Shown here piece after piece: positions 1 to 10,206 of a stretch of 64,000 nucleotides of DNA. The position numbers and the translations under genes are program-made. The first letter of the stretch is position 1. Each line of letters begins with the position of its first letter. Source of the stretch: JAEUPI01 sp963814435. GTDB taxonomy: Bacteria > Pseudomonadota > Gammaproteobacteria > Burkholderiales > Burkholderiaceae_C. Where the stretch lies: contig CAWFCV010000024.1 of NCBI GenBank assembly GCA_963814435.1, forward strand, positions 206,020 through 270,019, read 5' to 3'. Under the pieces are notes generated by a model. It searched no databases, was not told where the DNA came from, and worked only from the letters and a program-made list of their open reading frames with translations.

Positions 1-36
1 GTGCATGTCGGCGCAGATGCAGTCCTGCGTCTTGCG

Positions 37-429
37 CTACTTCGCCGTCGCCACCTTCCGAGCCGTCTTCTTCGCAGCCACCTTCGCGGGCGCTTTCGCT
101 GCCGGCTTGCGGGTGGTTCTCGCGGTCGCCTTGCCCGCTGGCGGCGCGCTCGAAACCCGCCTCACGGCCTGCTTCGCCGCCTTCTTCACCGCAGCGACCG
201 CGCCCTTCACCGTGCTCTTCACGGATTTGACGGCCTGCTTCGCCGCTTTCCTGACCTTCTTCTCGATGGGGCCCTGGGCGGCCTCCTTCTCGGCCTTGGA
301 CTTCTGGCGCAGATCCGCCGCATGAGCGCGTTTGTAGGTCTGGATGTCCTTGAACTGACCGCTCTCGTCGCGAACGGCATAGAGCTTCGTGCCGGATTTG
401 CTTCTCATGGTCGTACGGCGCTTGGGCAT
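37..429 (-). CDS. Histone H1-like basic Lys/Ala-rich protein
   Basis: 130-aa protein. Residues 1-55 form a compact polar segment beginning MPKRRTTMRSKSG. The rest is an Ala/Lys/Pro-rich tail with AKKA and KKTA repeats, as in bacterial H1/AlgP-like nucleoid proteins. The ATG at 429 is chosen because it has a GGAGAG ribosome site just upstream; a longer open frame to 570 has no such signal. A DNA-binding, nucleoid-structuring role is inferred only from composition. It is monocistronic and divergent from the HAD phosphatase gene. Low-complexity tails make homology uncertain. Confidence 0.75.
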   Translation of the reverse strand: MPKRRTTMRSKSGTKLYAVRDESGQFKDIQTYKRAHAADLRQKSKAEKEAAQGPIEKKVRKAAKQAVKSVKSTVKGAVAAVKKAAKQAVRRVSSAPPAGKATARTTRKPAAKAPAKVAAKKTARKVATAK

Positions 430-588
430 GGGCTCTCCTGTCTGTGGTTCAGGGCCGGCGCGAGATTGCGCGGGCCGTGCTGGATTATTCCCAGTGCGCC
501 AGGGTCTGTCATGAGCGACATCAACTGCCGGACCGCACTCGCACTTGGCCGGCAGTTCCGGCGGGATCAAAATCTAGAGCATGCAGCC

Positions 589-1290
589 ATGTCACTGCGC
601 CTAGCCCTCGAGCTGATGCGTTTGCCCCGTTTTCACGCCGCGATCTTCGACATGGATGGGCTACTCATTGATTCCGAGCGGCCGATCCGCGACGCCTGGA
701 TGCGGCTGGCGGGCGAGCTGGGAGCGCCGCTGGAAGAACGCGACTACCTGCAGGTGATCGGCCGCGGCGAGGCGGACACCCGCCGGCTGCTGCAAGAGCG
801 GCTGGGTCATCGGGCGTCCTACGACACGGTGCGCGAGCGCGTTGGCGTGATACTGGCGCAGCGGCAGTTGACGCAAGGATTTGCTGTGAAGGCCGGAGTC
901 ATCGCCTTGCTGCAACAACTGCGTGGACGCGGCGTGCCCTGCGGCGTGGCCTCATCGACCGAACGGGCCGAAGTGGAGCGGCGCCTCCAGCATGCCGGCC
1001 TGTCGCGCTTCTTCGACCACTGGAGCGGCGGCGACGAGGTGGCACGCGGCAAGCCGCACCCCGACCTGTTTCTGCTCGCGGCGCAGCGGATGCAGCAGGC
1101 GCCGCACGTCTGCCTCGTGTTCGAAGACTCGGAGCACGGTGCTCGCGGCGCCCTCGCCGCGGGCATGTCGGTTGTGATCGTGCCGGACCTGAAGACGCCA
1201 AGCGACGGTGCGCGTGCGGCGTGCCTCGCCGTGCTGGCTTCCTTGCACGACACGCAGGTGCACATCGCGGATTGGTTCGGCCCCACCTGA
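589..1290 (+). CDS. HAD-superfamily phosphatase (subfamily IA, CbbY/YcjU-like)
   Basis: 233-aa cytosolic hydrolase. Motif I is DMDGLLIDSE near residues 20-29, giving the nucleophilic Asp and the acid/base Asp. Motif II is the Ser of VASSTE near 120, motif III the Lys of GKPHPD near 157, and motif IV is EDSEHGARGA near 180. The helical cap lies between motifs I and II, which marks subfamily IA (beta-phosphoglucomutase/phosphoglycolate phosphatase-like). The substrate cannot be read from the sequence. ATG 589 is one possible start; ATG 616 is the alternative. Neither has a good ribosome site, and the open frame further upstream is just GC-rich DNA. Confidence 0.85.
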   Translation: MSLRLALELMRLPRFHAAIFDMDGLLIDSERPIRDAWMRLAGELGAPLEERDYLQVIGRGEADTRRLLQERLGHRASYDTVRERVGVILAQRQLTQGFAVKAGVIALLQQLRGRGVPCGVASSTERAEVERRLQHAGLSRFFDHWSGGDEVARGKPHPDLFLLAAQRMQQAPHVCLVFEDSEHGARGALAAGMSVVIVPDLKTPSDGARAACLAVLASLHDTQVHIADWFGPT

Positions 1291-1631
1291 GCGCCGGGAG
1301 TCGACATGGGGGTCGAAAGCACGCGAAGACCGTCCGATAGGCCGGACTGCCGTCGGGCCCCATGTGGGAGAACCGCATCATGGAGCTGCGAGCAGAACGC
1401 CTCGGAATGCTAAAGATCGCCAAGCAGGCGGGCTGCGGCTGCAGCTGATATCGCCAACGTGGTGATCAAGCAATGAACGCGCGATGCTTTGTGCATTGGC
1501 ATCGTACTGGGCGAAGTCCGTGCGGCGGAGAGCCGTAGACGCCTATAGGCCCTCGTGCGGCCCAAACCCACCAGGTTTGGTGGGTTCGATGTGGGGTAGA
1601 AGCAATTTGTCTGATTGCTTCATGGGAGAAC
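1291..1631. other. Intergenic region without recognisable gene
   Basis: 341 bp between the HAD phosphatase stop and the 3' end of tRNA-Asp. No conserved coding frame was recognised. The only structure seen is an inverted repeat at 1565-1586 (8-bp arms AACCCACC/GGTGGGTT around a 6-nt loop). It lies about 45 bp downstream of the minus-strand tRNA and may be its terminator. Confidence 0.5.
1565..1586 (-). terminator. Possible terminator hairpin for tRNA-Asp
   Basis: Perfect 8-bp inverted repeat (AACCCACC, 6-nt loop, GGTGGGTT) downstream of tRNA-Asp in its direction of transcription. There is no T-run after the stem, so the terminator call is tentative. Confidence 0.35.
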
Positions 1632-1708
1632 TGGCGGAGTGGACGGGACTCGAACCCGCGACCCCCGGCGTGACAGGCCGGTATTCTAACCAACTGAACT
1701 ACCACTCC
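1632..1708 (-). tRNA. tRNA-Asp (GTC)
   Basis: 77 nt including an encoded CCA. The 7-bp acceptor stem GGAGTGG/CCACTCC is perfect. The anticodon loop reads CTGTCAC (anticodon GTC), the T-arm is GGGTTCGAGTCCC, and the discriminator is G. The encoded CCA is complementary to 1632-1634. Confidence 0.97.
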
Positions 1709-1762
1709 ATGCTCGAAAAAGCGAGCTCGGCAGTATAGCAGCGCGACCGTGCGCGGCCGGCG

Positions 1763-2275
1763 TCAGCCGACCTCCAGATCGGCAGCGTGCGGCTGGCGGT
1801 GCGCGGCCACCTTCATCAGCAGCTCGATCAGCATCGCGCGCTCGGCTGCGCTGAGGCGCTGCAGCAGCTCGCGTTCCATGGTCTTGGAGATGGTGGCGGC
1901 GCGCCGTGCCAGCGCGTCGCCCTCGCGCGTGAGCACGACGAACTGCGAGCGCCGGTCGGCCGGGTTGCGTTCGCGGCGCAGCCAGCGGCTGTCCTGCAAG
2001 CGGTCGACGAGCATCGACAGCTGCGGCGCCGACAAGCGCAGCGCCTGCACCAGCCGCTTGGCCGACGTGGGGCCGTTGGCCAGCAGCAGCATCAGCAAGG
2101 AGTACTCGGCCTTGCGCAGGCCCAGCGGCTCGCCGACGTGGCGCTCGAACAGCTCCGTCGTGACGATCGACGCGAGCGTGACGTGAAAACCCACCACCTC
2201 CCGCAGCGCGCCGAATTCGAGATCGCCGTCGCGGCCGCGGGCGTCGCCCGAGCTCTGGCCGGTTGCGTCAGCCAT
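1763..2275 (-). CDS. MarR-family transcriptional regulator, probable regulator of hydroxycinnamate locus
   Basis: 170-aa winged-helix repressor. The helix-turn-helix is around residues 70-95 (GPTSAKRLVQAL...SAPQLSMLVDRL), followed by the wing motif with the conserved D-RR (NPADRRSQFVVLT, about 104-116). Its ATG at 2275 overlaps the livF stop (2268-2270) by 8 bp, so it is the last gene of the echA-fcs-livKHMGF transcription unit. MarR proteins such as CouR of Rhodopseudomonas palustris respond to hydroxycinnamoyl-CoA. A matching role here is inferred from position and from the inverted repeats at 10207-10223 and 10311-10328. Confidence 0.85.
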   Translation of the reverse strand: MADATGQSSGDARGRDGDLEFGALREVVGFHVTLASIVTTELFERHVGEPLGLRKAEYSLLMLLLANGPTSAKRLVQALRLSAPQLSMLVDRLQDSRWLRRERNPADRRSQFVVLTREGDALARRAATISKTMERELLQRLSAAERAMLIELLMKVAAHRQPHAADLEVG

Positions 2276-3000
2276 CCTTGCGCGCCCCCAGGTAGGTCTC
2301 GACGACGCGCGGGTCGCCGGCCAACTGCCGCGCCGGCCCTTCGAGCGCGATCGCGCCGGTCTCGAGCACGTACGCGTACTCCGACACCTCGAGCGCGGCG
2401 CGCGCGTTCTGCTCGATCAGCAGGATCGTCACGCCGGCCTGGCGCAGGCTCTCGATGGTGCGGAAGACCTCTTTGACCACCAGTGGTGCGAGGCCCAGGC
2501 TCGGTTCGTCGAGCATCAGCAGCTTCGGCCGCGACATCAGCGCCCGGCCGACGGCCAGCATCTGCCGCTCGCCGCCCGACAGGGTGCCGGCCAGCTGCGC
2601 GCGCCGCTCCTTCAGGCGCGGGAACAGCGTGTAGACGCGCTCGATCTCGTGACGCCAGAGCGGCACGCGCTGGCGCATCGCGCGATAGCCGCCGAGCACC
2701 AGGTTGTCTTCCACCGGCATCGTGCCGAAGAGCTCGCGCTTCTCGGGCACCAGTGCCATGCCGAGCATCACCCGCTCTTCGAGCGGCACGTCGGCCAGGT
2801 CGGTGCCTTCGAAGACGATCTGCCCGCGCGCCGGCAGCATGCCGATCAATGCATTCAAGCGTCGTCGACTTGCCGGCGCCGTTGGGGCCGATCACGCTGA
2901 CCACCTGCCCTTGCGCCAGGCGCAGGTTCAACCCGCTCAGCACCTCGGCGCGGCCGTAGCCGGCGTGCAGGTCGGTCACCTGGAGCAGCCACTTCGACAT
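2268..3000 (-). CDS. livF: ABC transporter ATP-binding protein, LivF type (frameshifted)
   Basis: ATPase of a LivFGHMK-type importer. The N-terminus (from ATG 3000) shows Walker A GPNGAGKSTT. The signature LSGGERQ, Walker B LLMLDEPS and the H-loop region follow in a different frame that starts near 2858. Removing one T near 2857-2860 restores the family sequence TLNALIGML. Corrected length is about 243 aa, normal for LivF. It follows livMG after a 221-bp gap filled with structured repeats and overlaps marR by 8 bp. Given the neighbours, the cargo is more likely an aromatic acid than branched-chain amino acids; that is inference. Confidence 0.85.
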
Positions 3001-3059
3001 ATCAGCTTCCCTCCCGGGCTTGACACGATCGACGACGCATGAGCAGGCGCCCCCATGCG

Positions 3060-3111
3060 AACACCGCGGATCCGGCTCCGCCGGTCCGCCGGTGTTGCCC
3101 CCTGGAGGGGG
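3060..3111. repeat. 52-bp structured intergenic repeat, copy 1
   Basis: Lies between livF and livG. It has an outer 7-bp stem AACACCG/CGGTGTT, an inner CCGGC/GCCGG hairpin, and then CCCCCT-GG-AGGGGG. Two other copies, at 5031-5082 and 23091-23142, have the same length and orientation and the same architecture with compensated stem changes. The remaining gap (3112-3221) contains further inverted repeats, for example GGATCTGC/GCAGATCC near 3137-3156. Confidence 0.8.
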
Positions 3112-3221
3112 TGAGCGTGGACGTGAGGATCTGCCTGCGCAGATCCCAACGCCTCGCGAACCGCCCGAGCTCCGCGAGGGCGTGGCCGGCGGCCGCCAGG
3201 CCGCGACGCGGGTGGTTCATA

Positions 3222-4993
3222 TCAATGCTCGGTGCCCAGATAGGCCGCGCGCACCGCAGGGCTCGCTTGCACTTCCTCGGGCGTGCCTTCGATCAGGCGC
3301 GTGCCGAACTCCATCACGACGATGCGGTCGGTCAGGCCCATCACGAAATCCATGTCGTGCTCGACCAGCAGGATGGACAGGCCCTCGCGCTTCAGCTGGC
3401 GCAGCACATCGGCCAGCGGCTGCTTCTCCTTGTGGCGCAGGCCCGCGGCCGGCTCGTCGAGCAGCAGCAGCGCCGGGTCGGTGGCCAATGCGCGGGCGAT
3501 CTCCATCAGGCGTTGCGGGCCGAGGGCCAGGTTGCCCGCCAGCTCGTGCATCTGCTCGGCCATGCCGATGCGCCGCAGCTGCCGTTCGGCCTCGGCGAAG
3601 AGCTGCCGCTCCTCGGGCCGGTCGAGCCGCAGCATCGCACGCACCGAGCCGGCGCGCGAGCGCAGGTAGCCGCCCAGCGCCACGTTCTCCAGCACCGTCA
3701 TCTCCGGGATCATCTTCACGTGCTGGAAGGTGCGCGACATGCCGCGGCGCGCGATCACGCGCGAGGCCAGGCTCGACACCAGTTCGCCGCGAAACCGCAC
3801 CGCGCCGCGCGTCAGTGGCAGCACGCCGGTGACGAGGTTGAAGGTGGTGGATTTGCCCGCGCCGTTGGGCCCGATCAAGCCGACGATGTCGCCGGCGCGG
3901 ATCTGGAAGCTGACGTCGTTCACCGCGACCAGGCCGCCGAACTCCTTGCGCACGGCGGCCACGTCGAGCAGTAGTTCGCCGGGGGCCGGCTTGTCGCGGC
4001 GCCGGCAGCGCCGGCGCGTCGCCCCAGTCGCGCACGCGCCTCGGCGCCGGCAGCCAGCGGCCGACGAAAGTCCATAGCCCGTCCGGCGCGTACTTCAGCA
4101 CCACCACCAGCACGATGCCGAAGACGATGGTCTCGAAGTTGCCGCTGGTGCCGATCAGCCTGGGCAGCAGCACCTGAAGCTGGTCTTCGACGATCTTCAC
4201 GACGCCGGCGCCGAGAAAGGCACCCCAGACGTGGCCCACCCCGCCGAGCACGGCCATGAACAGGTACTCGATGCCCTTGCCGATCGAGAACGGCGTCGGA
4301 TTGACCGTGCGCTGGAAGTGCGCGAACAGCCAGCCCGACACGGCCGCCAGCACCGCGGCGAGCACGAAGGCGATGAGCTTGTAGCGGAAGGTCGAGATGC
4401 CCATCGCCTCGGCCATCGTCGATCCGCTCTTCAGCGAGCGGATCGCGCGGCCCGGCCGCGAATCGAGCAGGTGCGTGATGGCCAGCGCGGCGAGCAGCGC
4501 GAACAGCCAGATCAGGTCGTGCAGGCCGCGGCCGGTGCCGAGTTCCATGCCGAACAGCTGCAGCGACGGGATGCCGAGCAGGCCGTCGTACTTGCCGAGC
4601 CACTCCATGTTGGCCATGGTGTAGTTCAGCGCCAGCCCCCAGGCGATCGTGGCCAGCGGCAGGTAGTGGCCCGACATGCGAAGCGTGACGGCGCCGACGA
4701 CAAGCGCCGCGACCACCGCCAGCGCCACGCCGATGAGCAGCGTCAGCCACGGCGAGATGCCGACCTTGGTGGCCAGGAACGCGGCGGTGTAGGCGCCGAT
4801 GCCGACGAATGCCGCCTGGCCGAACGACGTGAGCCCGCTGACGCCGGTGAGCAGCACCAGGCCCAGCGACACCAGCGCGTACATGCCGATGTAGTTGCTC
4901 TGCGTGATCCAGAAGTCCGGCACCGGCAGCGCCGGCAGAGCGAGCATGAGCGACGGCGAAGGCAGGGAAGGACCAGCGGCGCAGCGAGCTCAT
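3222..4993 (-). CDS. livM: Fused ABC transporter permease-ATPase, LivM-LivG (frameshifted)
   Basis: The N-terminal ~320 aa are a LivM permease with many hydrophobic helices and the GLTSFGQAAFVGIGAY loop typical of the family. The C-terminal ~250 aa are a LivG ATPase: Walker A GPNGAGKSTT, Walker B LLLLDEPAAGL, and HDMDFVM. No stop codon or ribosome site separates them. The permease frame runs into a linker (about 3975-4020) and the ATPase continues in another frame, so one missing base near 4000 would give a single ~590-aa protein. Such LivM-LivG fusions occur in Burkholderiales. A second break near 4948 separates the true start (ATG 4993, MSSLRRW) from the rest. Two separate genes cannot be excluded. 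Confidence 0.8.
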
Positions 4994-5030
4994 CTCAGTC
5001 GCTCCCTCGGCGCAGTGGCACGACCAAGTG

Positions 5031-5082
5031 GACACCGCGGAACCGGCTCTGCCGGGCCGCCGGTGTCGCCCCCTTGAGGGGG
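5031..5082. repeat. 52-bp structured intergenic repeat, copy 2
   Basis: Lies between livM and livH. Outer stem GACACCG/CGGTGTC, inner CCGGC/GCCGG, then CCCCCT-TG-AGGGGG. Same length and orientation as copies 1 and 3. It is followed by a GGCC-GCA-GGCC mini-hairpin and a G-rich tail similar to the one after copy 3. Confidence 0.8.
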
Positions 5083-5113
5083 AGGCCGCAGGCCGCTGTG
5101 GGGGCGGGCAACA

Positions 5114-6153
5114 TCAATGATCCTCGCCATGAGGATCTCGCAGCGATCGCCACAGCAGCACCGGCAGGATCGAGCCGAAGACGATCACCTCCTTGAACGC
5201 GCTGGCCCAGAACGAGCCGAAGCTCTCGAGCAGCCCGACGCCCAGCGCGCCGACGAGTGCCAGCGGGTAGCTCGACAGCCCGGCGAACACCGCGGCGACG
5301 AAACCCTTCAGCCCGATGAGGAAGCCGCTGTCGTAGAACACTGTCGTCGTCGGCCCGATCAGCAGGCCCGACAGCGCGCCGATGAACGCCGCCATCGTGA
5401 ATGACAGGCGCCCGGCACTGGCGCTGGAGATGCCCATCAGCCGCGCGCCCAGGCGATTCACCGCGGTGGCGCGCAGCGCCTTGCCGTGCAGCGAACGCTC
5501 GAAGAACAGCCACAGCATCACGATCAGCGCCAGCGATACGGCGAAGATGATGATGGTCTGGCCCGACAGCGTGAGCGGCCCGGCCGAGAACCGCTCGGCC
5601 CAGAAGCTCGGGTTGCGAAAGCCCTCGGCGCCGAAGAAGTACAGCCCCAGGCCGACCAGCGCGAAATGCACGCCGACCGAGACGATCAGCAGCACCAGCA
5701 CGCTGGCATCGGCCAGCGACTCGTAGGCGATGCGGTAGATCAGGTGCGCCGAACGGCGTGACCAGCGCCAGCGTCAGCGCCGCCTGCGCCAGCAGCGGCC
5801 AGCCCTTCGGCGCGGCCCAGATGGCCAGCAGCGAGACCGCCACCGGATAGGCCAGCGTGCGCAGCACCTGGCGCGCGATGCGCGCCGGCGTCGTGGCGCT
5901 GGCGCACGCCGTTGAACACGTCGGTGGCCGCCACGGCGCCGGCCAGCACGAGCAGGAACCACACCGTGCCCGGCACCTTGTTGAGCTGGAACAGCGCGAG
6001 CGTCAGCGCGCCGAACGCGACGAACTCGCCCTGCGGAATGAAGATCACGCGCGTCACCGCGAACAGCAGCACCGTGGCCAGCGCCAGCAGGGCGTAGACG
6101 GCGCCGTTGGTCAGGCCGTCCAGCGCCAGGATGCCGGCGATCGAGAAGTCCAT
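5114..6153 (-). CDS. livH: ABC transporter permease, LivH type (frameshifted)
   Basis: Inner-membrane permease. The N-terminal piece (from ATG 6153, MDFSIAGILALDGLTNGAVYA) carries the LivH hallmark GLxNGAVYALLAL and the FIPQGEF loop. The middle piece continues in a second frame from about 5905, and the C-terminal ~200 aa (GVHFALVGLG...; FALSG/GLLIGP region) in a third from about 5752. Two single-base corrections give about 346 aa, longer than the E. coli LivH but usual for aromatic-type permeases. It sits between livK and livMG with the same orientation. Confidence 0.8.
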
Positions 6154-6185
6154 GGCGTCAGCTGTTCGAAGGTCGCGCGTACTTT

Positions 6186-6310
6186 TGTCTTCGGCCGGGC
6201 CTTCGGCCCTTAACTGGCTGCACCAGTTAGCCTGCGACGAAATGGTTTCACTTGTCTTCGGCCGGGCCTTCGGCCCTTAACTTGGCTGCGCCAAGTTAGC
6301 CTGCGACGAA
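6186..6310. repeat. ~67-bp imperfect tandem repeat with nested hairpins
   Basis: Two consecutive copies (6186-6241 and 6253-6310) share a GGCCGGGCCTTCGGCC-type hairpin followed by AACTGG-CTGCA-CCAGTT in copy 1 and AACTTGG-CTGCG-CCAAGTT in copy 2. The arm change is compensated on both sides, so the hairpin is kept. It fills the livK-livH gap. Confidence 0.8.
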
Positions 6311-6330
6311 AGTGAATCGCCTGCGGCGTT

Positions 6331-7470
6331 TCACTTCTCAACAACGAACTTGCCGTCCGCGACCTTCAGCATCACGCCGGTCTCGTTGGTGTAGCCCCAG
6401 TGGTCGGTCGCGCTCCAGTTCATCACGCCGTGCGAGAAGATCGTGCGGCCCATGCCTTCCATCGCGTCCTTGATCGCGGCGCGGAACTCCGGCGTGCCGG
6501 GCTTGGCCTTCTTCAGCGCCACCGGCAGGATCTTCTCCAGCACGATCTGCGCGTCGTAGGCGTGGCCGGCGAACTGGTTGCGCGTGTTCGGGCCGCACGG
6601 CCTCTCGTACTTGGTGACGAAGTCGACCGCCGACCTTCTTCGACGGGTGGTTGTCGGGCAGCTGCTCGGCGATCACGGCCGGGCCGGAGACGACGAACGA
6701 ACCCTCGACGTCCTTGCCGCCGATGCGCACCAGGTCGGGCGTGGCCGCGGCGTGCGTCTGGTAGATCTTGCCCTTGAAGTTGCGCTCGACCACGGCCTTG
6801 TGCGGCATCGCGGCGCCGGAGCCCGAGGCGACGATCAGCATCGCGTCGGGGTTGGCGGCGGTGAGCTTCAGCGCCTGCGGCGTGACGCTGGTGTCGCTGC
6901 GCGCGAAGCGCTCGGTGGCGATGATCTTGATGCCGGCCTTCTCGCCGTCGGCGGTGAACGCCTTCAGCCACTGCTCGCCGTAGGCGTCGGTGTAGCCGAG
7001 GAAGCCGACGGTCTTGACGCCCTGCTTCTTCATGTGCTCGACCATCGCATGGGCCATCACCTCGTTGCTCTGCGGCAGGCGGAACAGCCACGCGTCCTGC
7101 CCCGGCGGCACGCCCACCGGCGAGCCGGCGAGCTGCACCGTCTTGGCCTCGGCGGCCACCGGCGTCATCGCGGCGGCCACGGTGGTGAGGCACGAACCGA
7201 TGATCATGTCGACCTTGTCTTCGGTGACGAAGCGGCGCGCATTGCTGACGCCCTTGCCCGGGTCGGATGGCGTCGTCGAGGATGATCAGGTTGACCTTCT
7301 CGCCGGCGATCGTCTGCGGCGACAGACTTGAACTGGTTCTGCATCGGGATGCCCAGGCCCGAGCCGGGCCCGGTGAGCGACAGGCTCACGCCGATGTTCA
7401 CGTCGGCCAGCGCCGCGCCCGAGGCGGCCACGGCCATCGCGGCCGCGAGCAAGGTCTTGATCAGTTTCAT
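6331..7470 (-). CDS. livK: ABC transporter periplasmic substrate-binding protein, LivK type (frameshifted)
   Basis: Starts at ATG 7470 with a GGAGACACC ribosome site and a signal peptide (MKLIKTLLAAAMAVAASGAALA), then NIGVSLSLTGPGSG, the usual Peripla_BP_6 start. The body (QDAWLFRLPQSNEVMAHAM..., GFLGYTDAYG) and the C-terminus (TDHWGYTNETGVMLKVADGKF) are in other frames. Breaks lie near 7325, 7266 and 6628; the corrected length is about 379 aa. The sequence is closer to binding proteins for aromatic acids than to E. coli LivK, and the gene follows the CoA ligase by 50 bp. A hydroxycinnamate ligand, as for CouP, is inferred. Confidence 0.82.
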
Positions 7471-7520
7471 TGGTGTCTCCTTGGTGGGTCGTCGGTGAGT
7501 GGGAGCGATGCACCGCGCGT

Positions 7521-9367
7521 TCAGCGCGGCCGGATCAGGAACGGGTCGGCGCAGTCGCCTTCGTACAGGGCCTCGACCAGCGCGGCGCGGTGGCTCAGCA
7601 CCGCGCGCTGGTTGATCGAGCCCTTGTCGGTGATCTCGCCCTTGTCGATCGACGGCGGCTCGGCCAGCACGTGCAGCCGGGCGACGCGGCTGGCGCTGCC
7701 GGTGGACGTCGCGCCACAGCCGATCGGCCAGGGTCTGGAAGAACTCGCGCACCGCGGCGTGGTGCAGCACGTCGGGCGTCGGCGCGCCGGCGCTCAAGCC
7801 GGCCAGACGGCGGCAGGCGTCGACGCGCGGCACGATCAGCGCGCCGACCTCGTCGCGGTTGATGCCGGTGATCACCGCGTCCTGCACGCACGGGTCGCCG
7901 AGCTGGATGATCTTGGCGCGCAACGGGCCGACGCTGACGAAGGTGCCGGTGGAGAGCTTGAAGTCCTCGGCGATGCGGCCGTCGAACATCAGCCCCAGCC
8001 CGGGCTGTGCGGCGTCGACCCATTTCACGGCGTCGCCGGTGCGGTAGAAGCCTTCGTCGTCGAACGCCTCGGCCGTCTGCTCGGGCGCGCGCCAGTAGCC
8101 GGGCATCACGTTCGGGCCGCGGAAGCGCACTTCGGTCTTGTCGCCCATCGGCACCAGCTTGACCTCGACGCCCGGCACCGGCAGGCCGATGTGCCCCGAG
8201 CGCACGTCGGTGCCGACCGCAAAGGTGCACGACGGCGCGGTCTCGGTCATGCCCAGGCCGGTGATGATGCGCACGCGCTCGCCGATGGCCGCCTCGCCGT
8301 GCGCATCGAGCTTGTTCCAGATCGGCTGCGCCAGGCCCGCGCCGGCGAACATGAACGCCTTGACGCGCCGGAACAGCGTGTCGCGCAGCACCGGGTCGTG
8401 GTCCATCGCCAGCGCGATCTCCTCGAAGCCCTTCGGGCACGTTGAAGTACACCGTGGGCGAGATCTCGCGCAGGTTGCGCAGCGTCTGCGCGATGCCCTG
8501 CGGCGTGGGCTTGCCGTCGTCGATGTACAGCGTGCCGCCGTTGTAGAGCACGATGCCGACGTTGTGGTTGCCGCCGAAGGTGTGGTTCCAGGGCAGCCAG
8601 TCGACCAGCACCGGTGGCTCTTCGGCCAGGAAGCGCATGCACTGGCGCAGCATCTGCTGGTTGGCGCACAGCATGCGGTGGGTGTTGATCACGCCCTTGG
8701 GCGACTTGGTCGAACCCGAGGTGAACAGGAACTTGGCGATCGTGTCGGGCCCGACTGCCGCGTGGGCGCGTTCGGCTGCAGGACCTGGCGCGGTGTCGAG
8801 CAGGCTGGCGAAGCTGCGCACTGCGCGGCCCTCGATCGCGCCTTCGCTCAACACCAACGGCACGTCGGCGGCGACCGTGGCCTCGATGGCCCTGGCGTAG
8901 GCCGGGCCCGACGGCGAACACGAGGCCTGGCGTGATGGCGCGCGACGATGTGGCGCAGCTTGCCGAAATCCTGCGACACCAGCGAATAGGCGGGCGAGAT
9001 CGGCACGAACGGCACGCCGACCCACATCGCCGCCGAGCGCGAGCGTGAGGTGCTCGATGTCGTTGTCCGACAGGATCGCCACCGGCCGCTCGCGCCGACA
9101 GGCCCCGATCGAGCAGCGCCTGCCCGATGCGCTGCGCGCGGTCGAGCATCTGCGCGTAGCTCACCCGCACCCAGTCGCCGTCGCGGTCACGCCGCGCGAC
9201 CAGCGTGCGATCGCGGCGCCTCGCGCGCCCATTGCTCCAGGCAATCGGTCAGCCGCGCCGGGTACCAGCCCAGATGCCTCGGTCGAGCGCAGCACCACGC
9301 AGCCGTCGGCGCGCGCCTGCACGTGCGACTGCAGGCAGCCGCCGACGTTGGCCGCGCGCACCTTCAC
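7521..9367 (-). CDS. Feruloyl-CoA synthase-like AMP-dependent CoA ligase (heavily frameshifted)
   Basis: ANL-superfamily ligase of about 615 aa that would activate a hydroxycinnamate to its CoA thioester with ATP. Visible motifs are the P-loop FTSGSTKSPKG, the stretch WLPWNHTFGGNHNVG with YIDDGKPTP, GLGMTETAPS (A5-like), FYRTGDAVKW, and STGTFVSVGPLRAKI, the last characteristic of feruloyl-CoA synthases. The GTG start at 9367 overlaps the echA stop as GTGA. At least six frame changes interrupt the reading frame (about 9285, 9100, 9030, 8935, 8910, 8435 and 7700), so boundaries inside the protein are approximate. The C-terminus ends DPFLIRPR. Confidence 0.8.
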
Positions 9368-10172
9368 TGCTTGGCCACCTTGTCGGCCCGCTTGTCGAGG
9401 AAGGCGCGCATGCGCCGCTGCGCGTCAGGCGTGCTGCCGGCCATCGCCGCCATCAATGACTCGGTGAACAGCCCTTCGGATTGCGACTGGTCGGCAATGC
9501 GAGGCAGCGCATGCATCACGGCGAAATTGGACATCGGCGCGTTGGCGGCGACCTTGTGCGCCAGCTCCAGCGCCTTGCTCAGGCCCTGGCCCTCGGGCAC
9601 GACGTACTGCGACAGCCCGACGGATTGGCCCTCGTCGGCGTCGTAGACGCGGCCGGTCATCATCAGGTCGGTCATGCGCGCGACGCCAATCAGCCGCGGG
9701 ATGCGCGCCGAACCGCCGCCACCGACGAAGAGACCGCGCTGGCCTTCCGGCAGGCCGTAGTAGGCCGACGCCTCGGCCACACGCAGGTGGCACGAGACCG
9801 CGAGTTCCAGCCCGCCGCCGACCACCGCGCCGTGCAGCACGGCCACCACCGGCACGCGGCCGAACTGGATCGCGTCGAACGCAGCATGCCACATGCGCGA
9901 ATGCCATACGCCGCGCCGACGTCGCGCTCGACCAGCTCGGACAGGTCGAGCCCGGCGCAGAAATGGTCGCCCTCGCCGCTGACGACCACCGCGCGCACCG
10001 CGTCGGGCAGGTTGACGAAACAGGTGTGCAACTGCTGCACCAGAGCGTCGCTGATCGCGTTGCGCTTGGCAGGGCGGTTCAGGCGCACCTGCAGCACCGG
10101 GCCGGACACGCTGACCTGCAGCAGGTCGAGCGTGGCCAGCAGGCCGGTGGCCGGGACGAAGGTGGTGGTCAT
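9364..10172 (-). CDS. Enoyl-CoA hydratase/isomerase (crotonase) family protein (frameshifted)
   Basis: About 269 aa. The crotonase oxyanion-hole motifs are present: FCAGLDLSEL and GAVVGGGLELAVSCHLRVA. One missing base near 9901 separates the N-terminal third (from ATG 10172, MTTTFVPATG) from the rest. First gene of the operon, overlapping the CoA ligase by GTGA. In this context it probably hydrates the side-chain double bond of hydroxycinnamoyl-CoA, with or without retro-aldol cleavage as in FCHL/Ech enzymes. Which of the two cannot be decided from the sequence alone. Confidence 0.82.
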
Positions 10173-10206
10173 GGCGGGCGGCATCCTGGAGAATTCCCTC
10201 CACAAT

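Noticed and set aside
1..588. N-terminal extension of the HAD phosphatase frame to the window edge
   Set aside because: Arg/Leu-rich GC-driven translation with no family match; the HAD fold starts near 616 and the extension covers the H1-like gene on the other strand.
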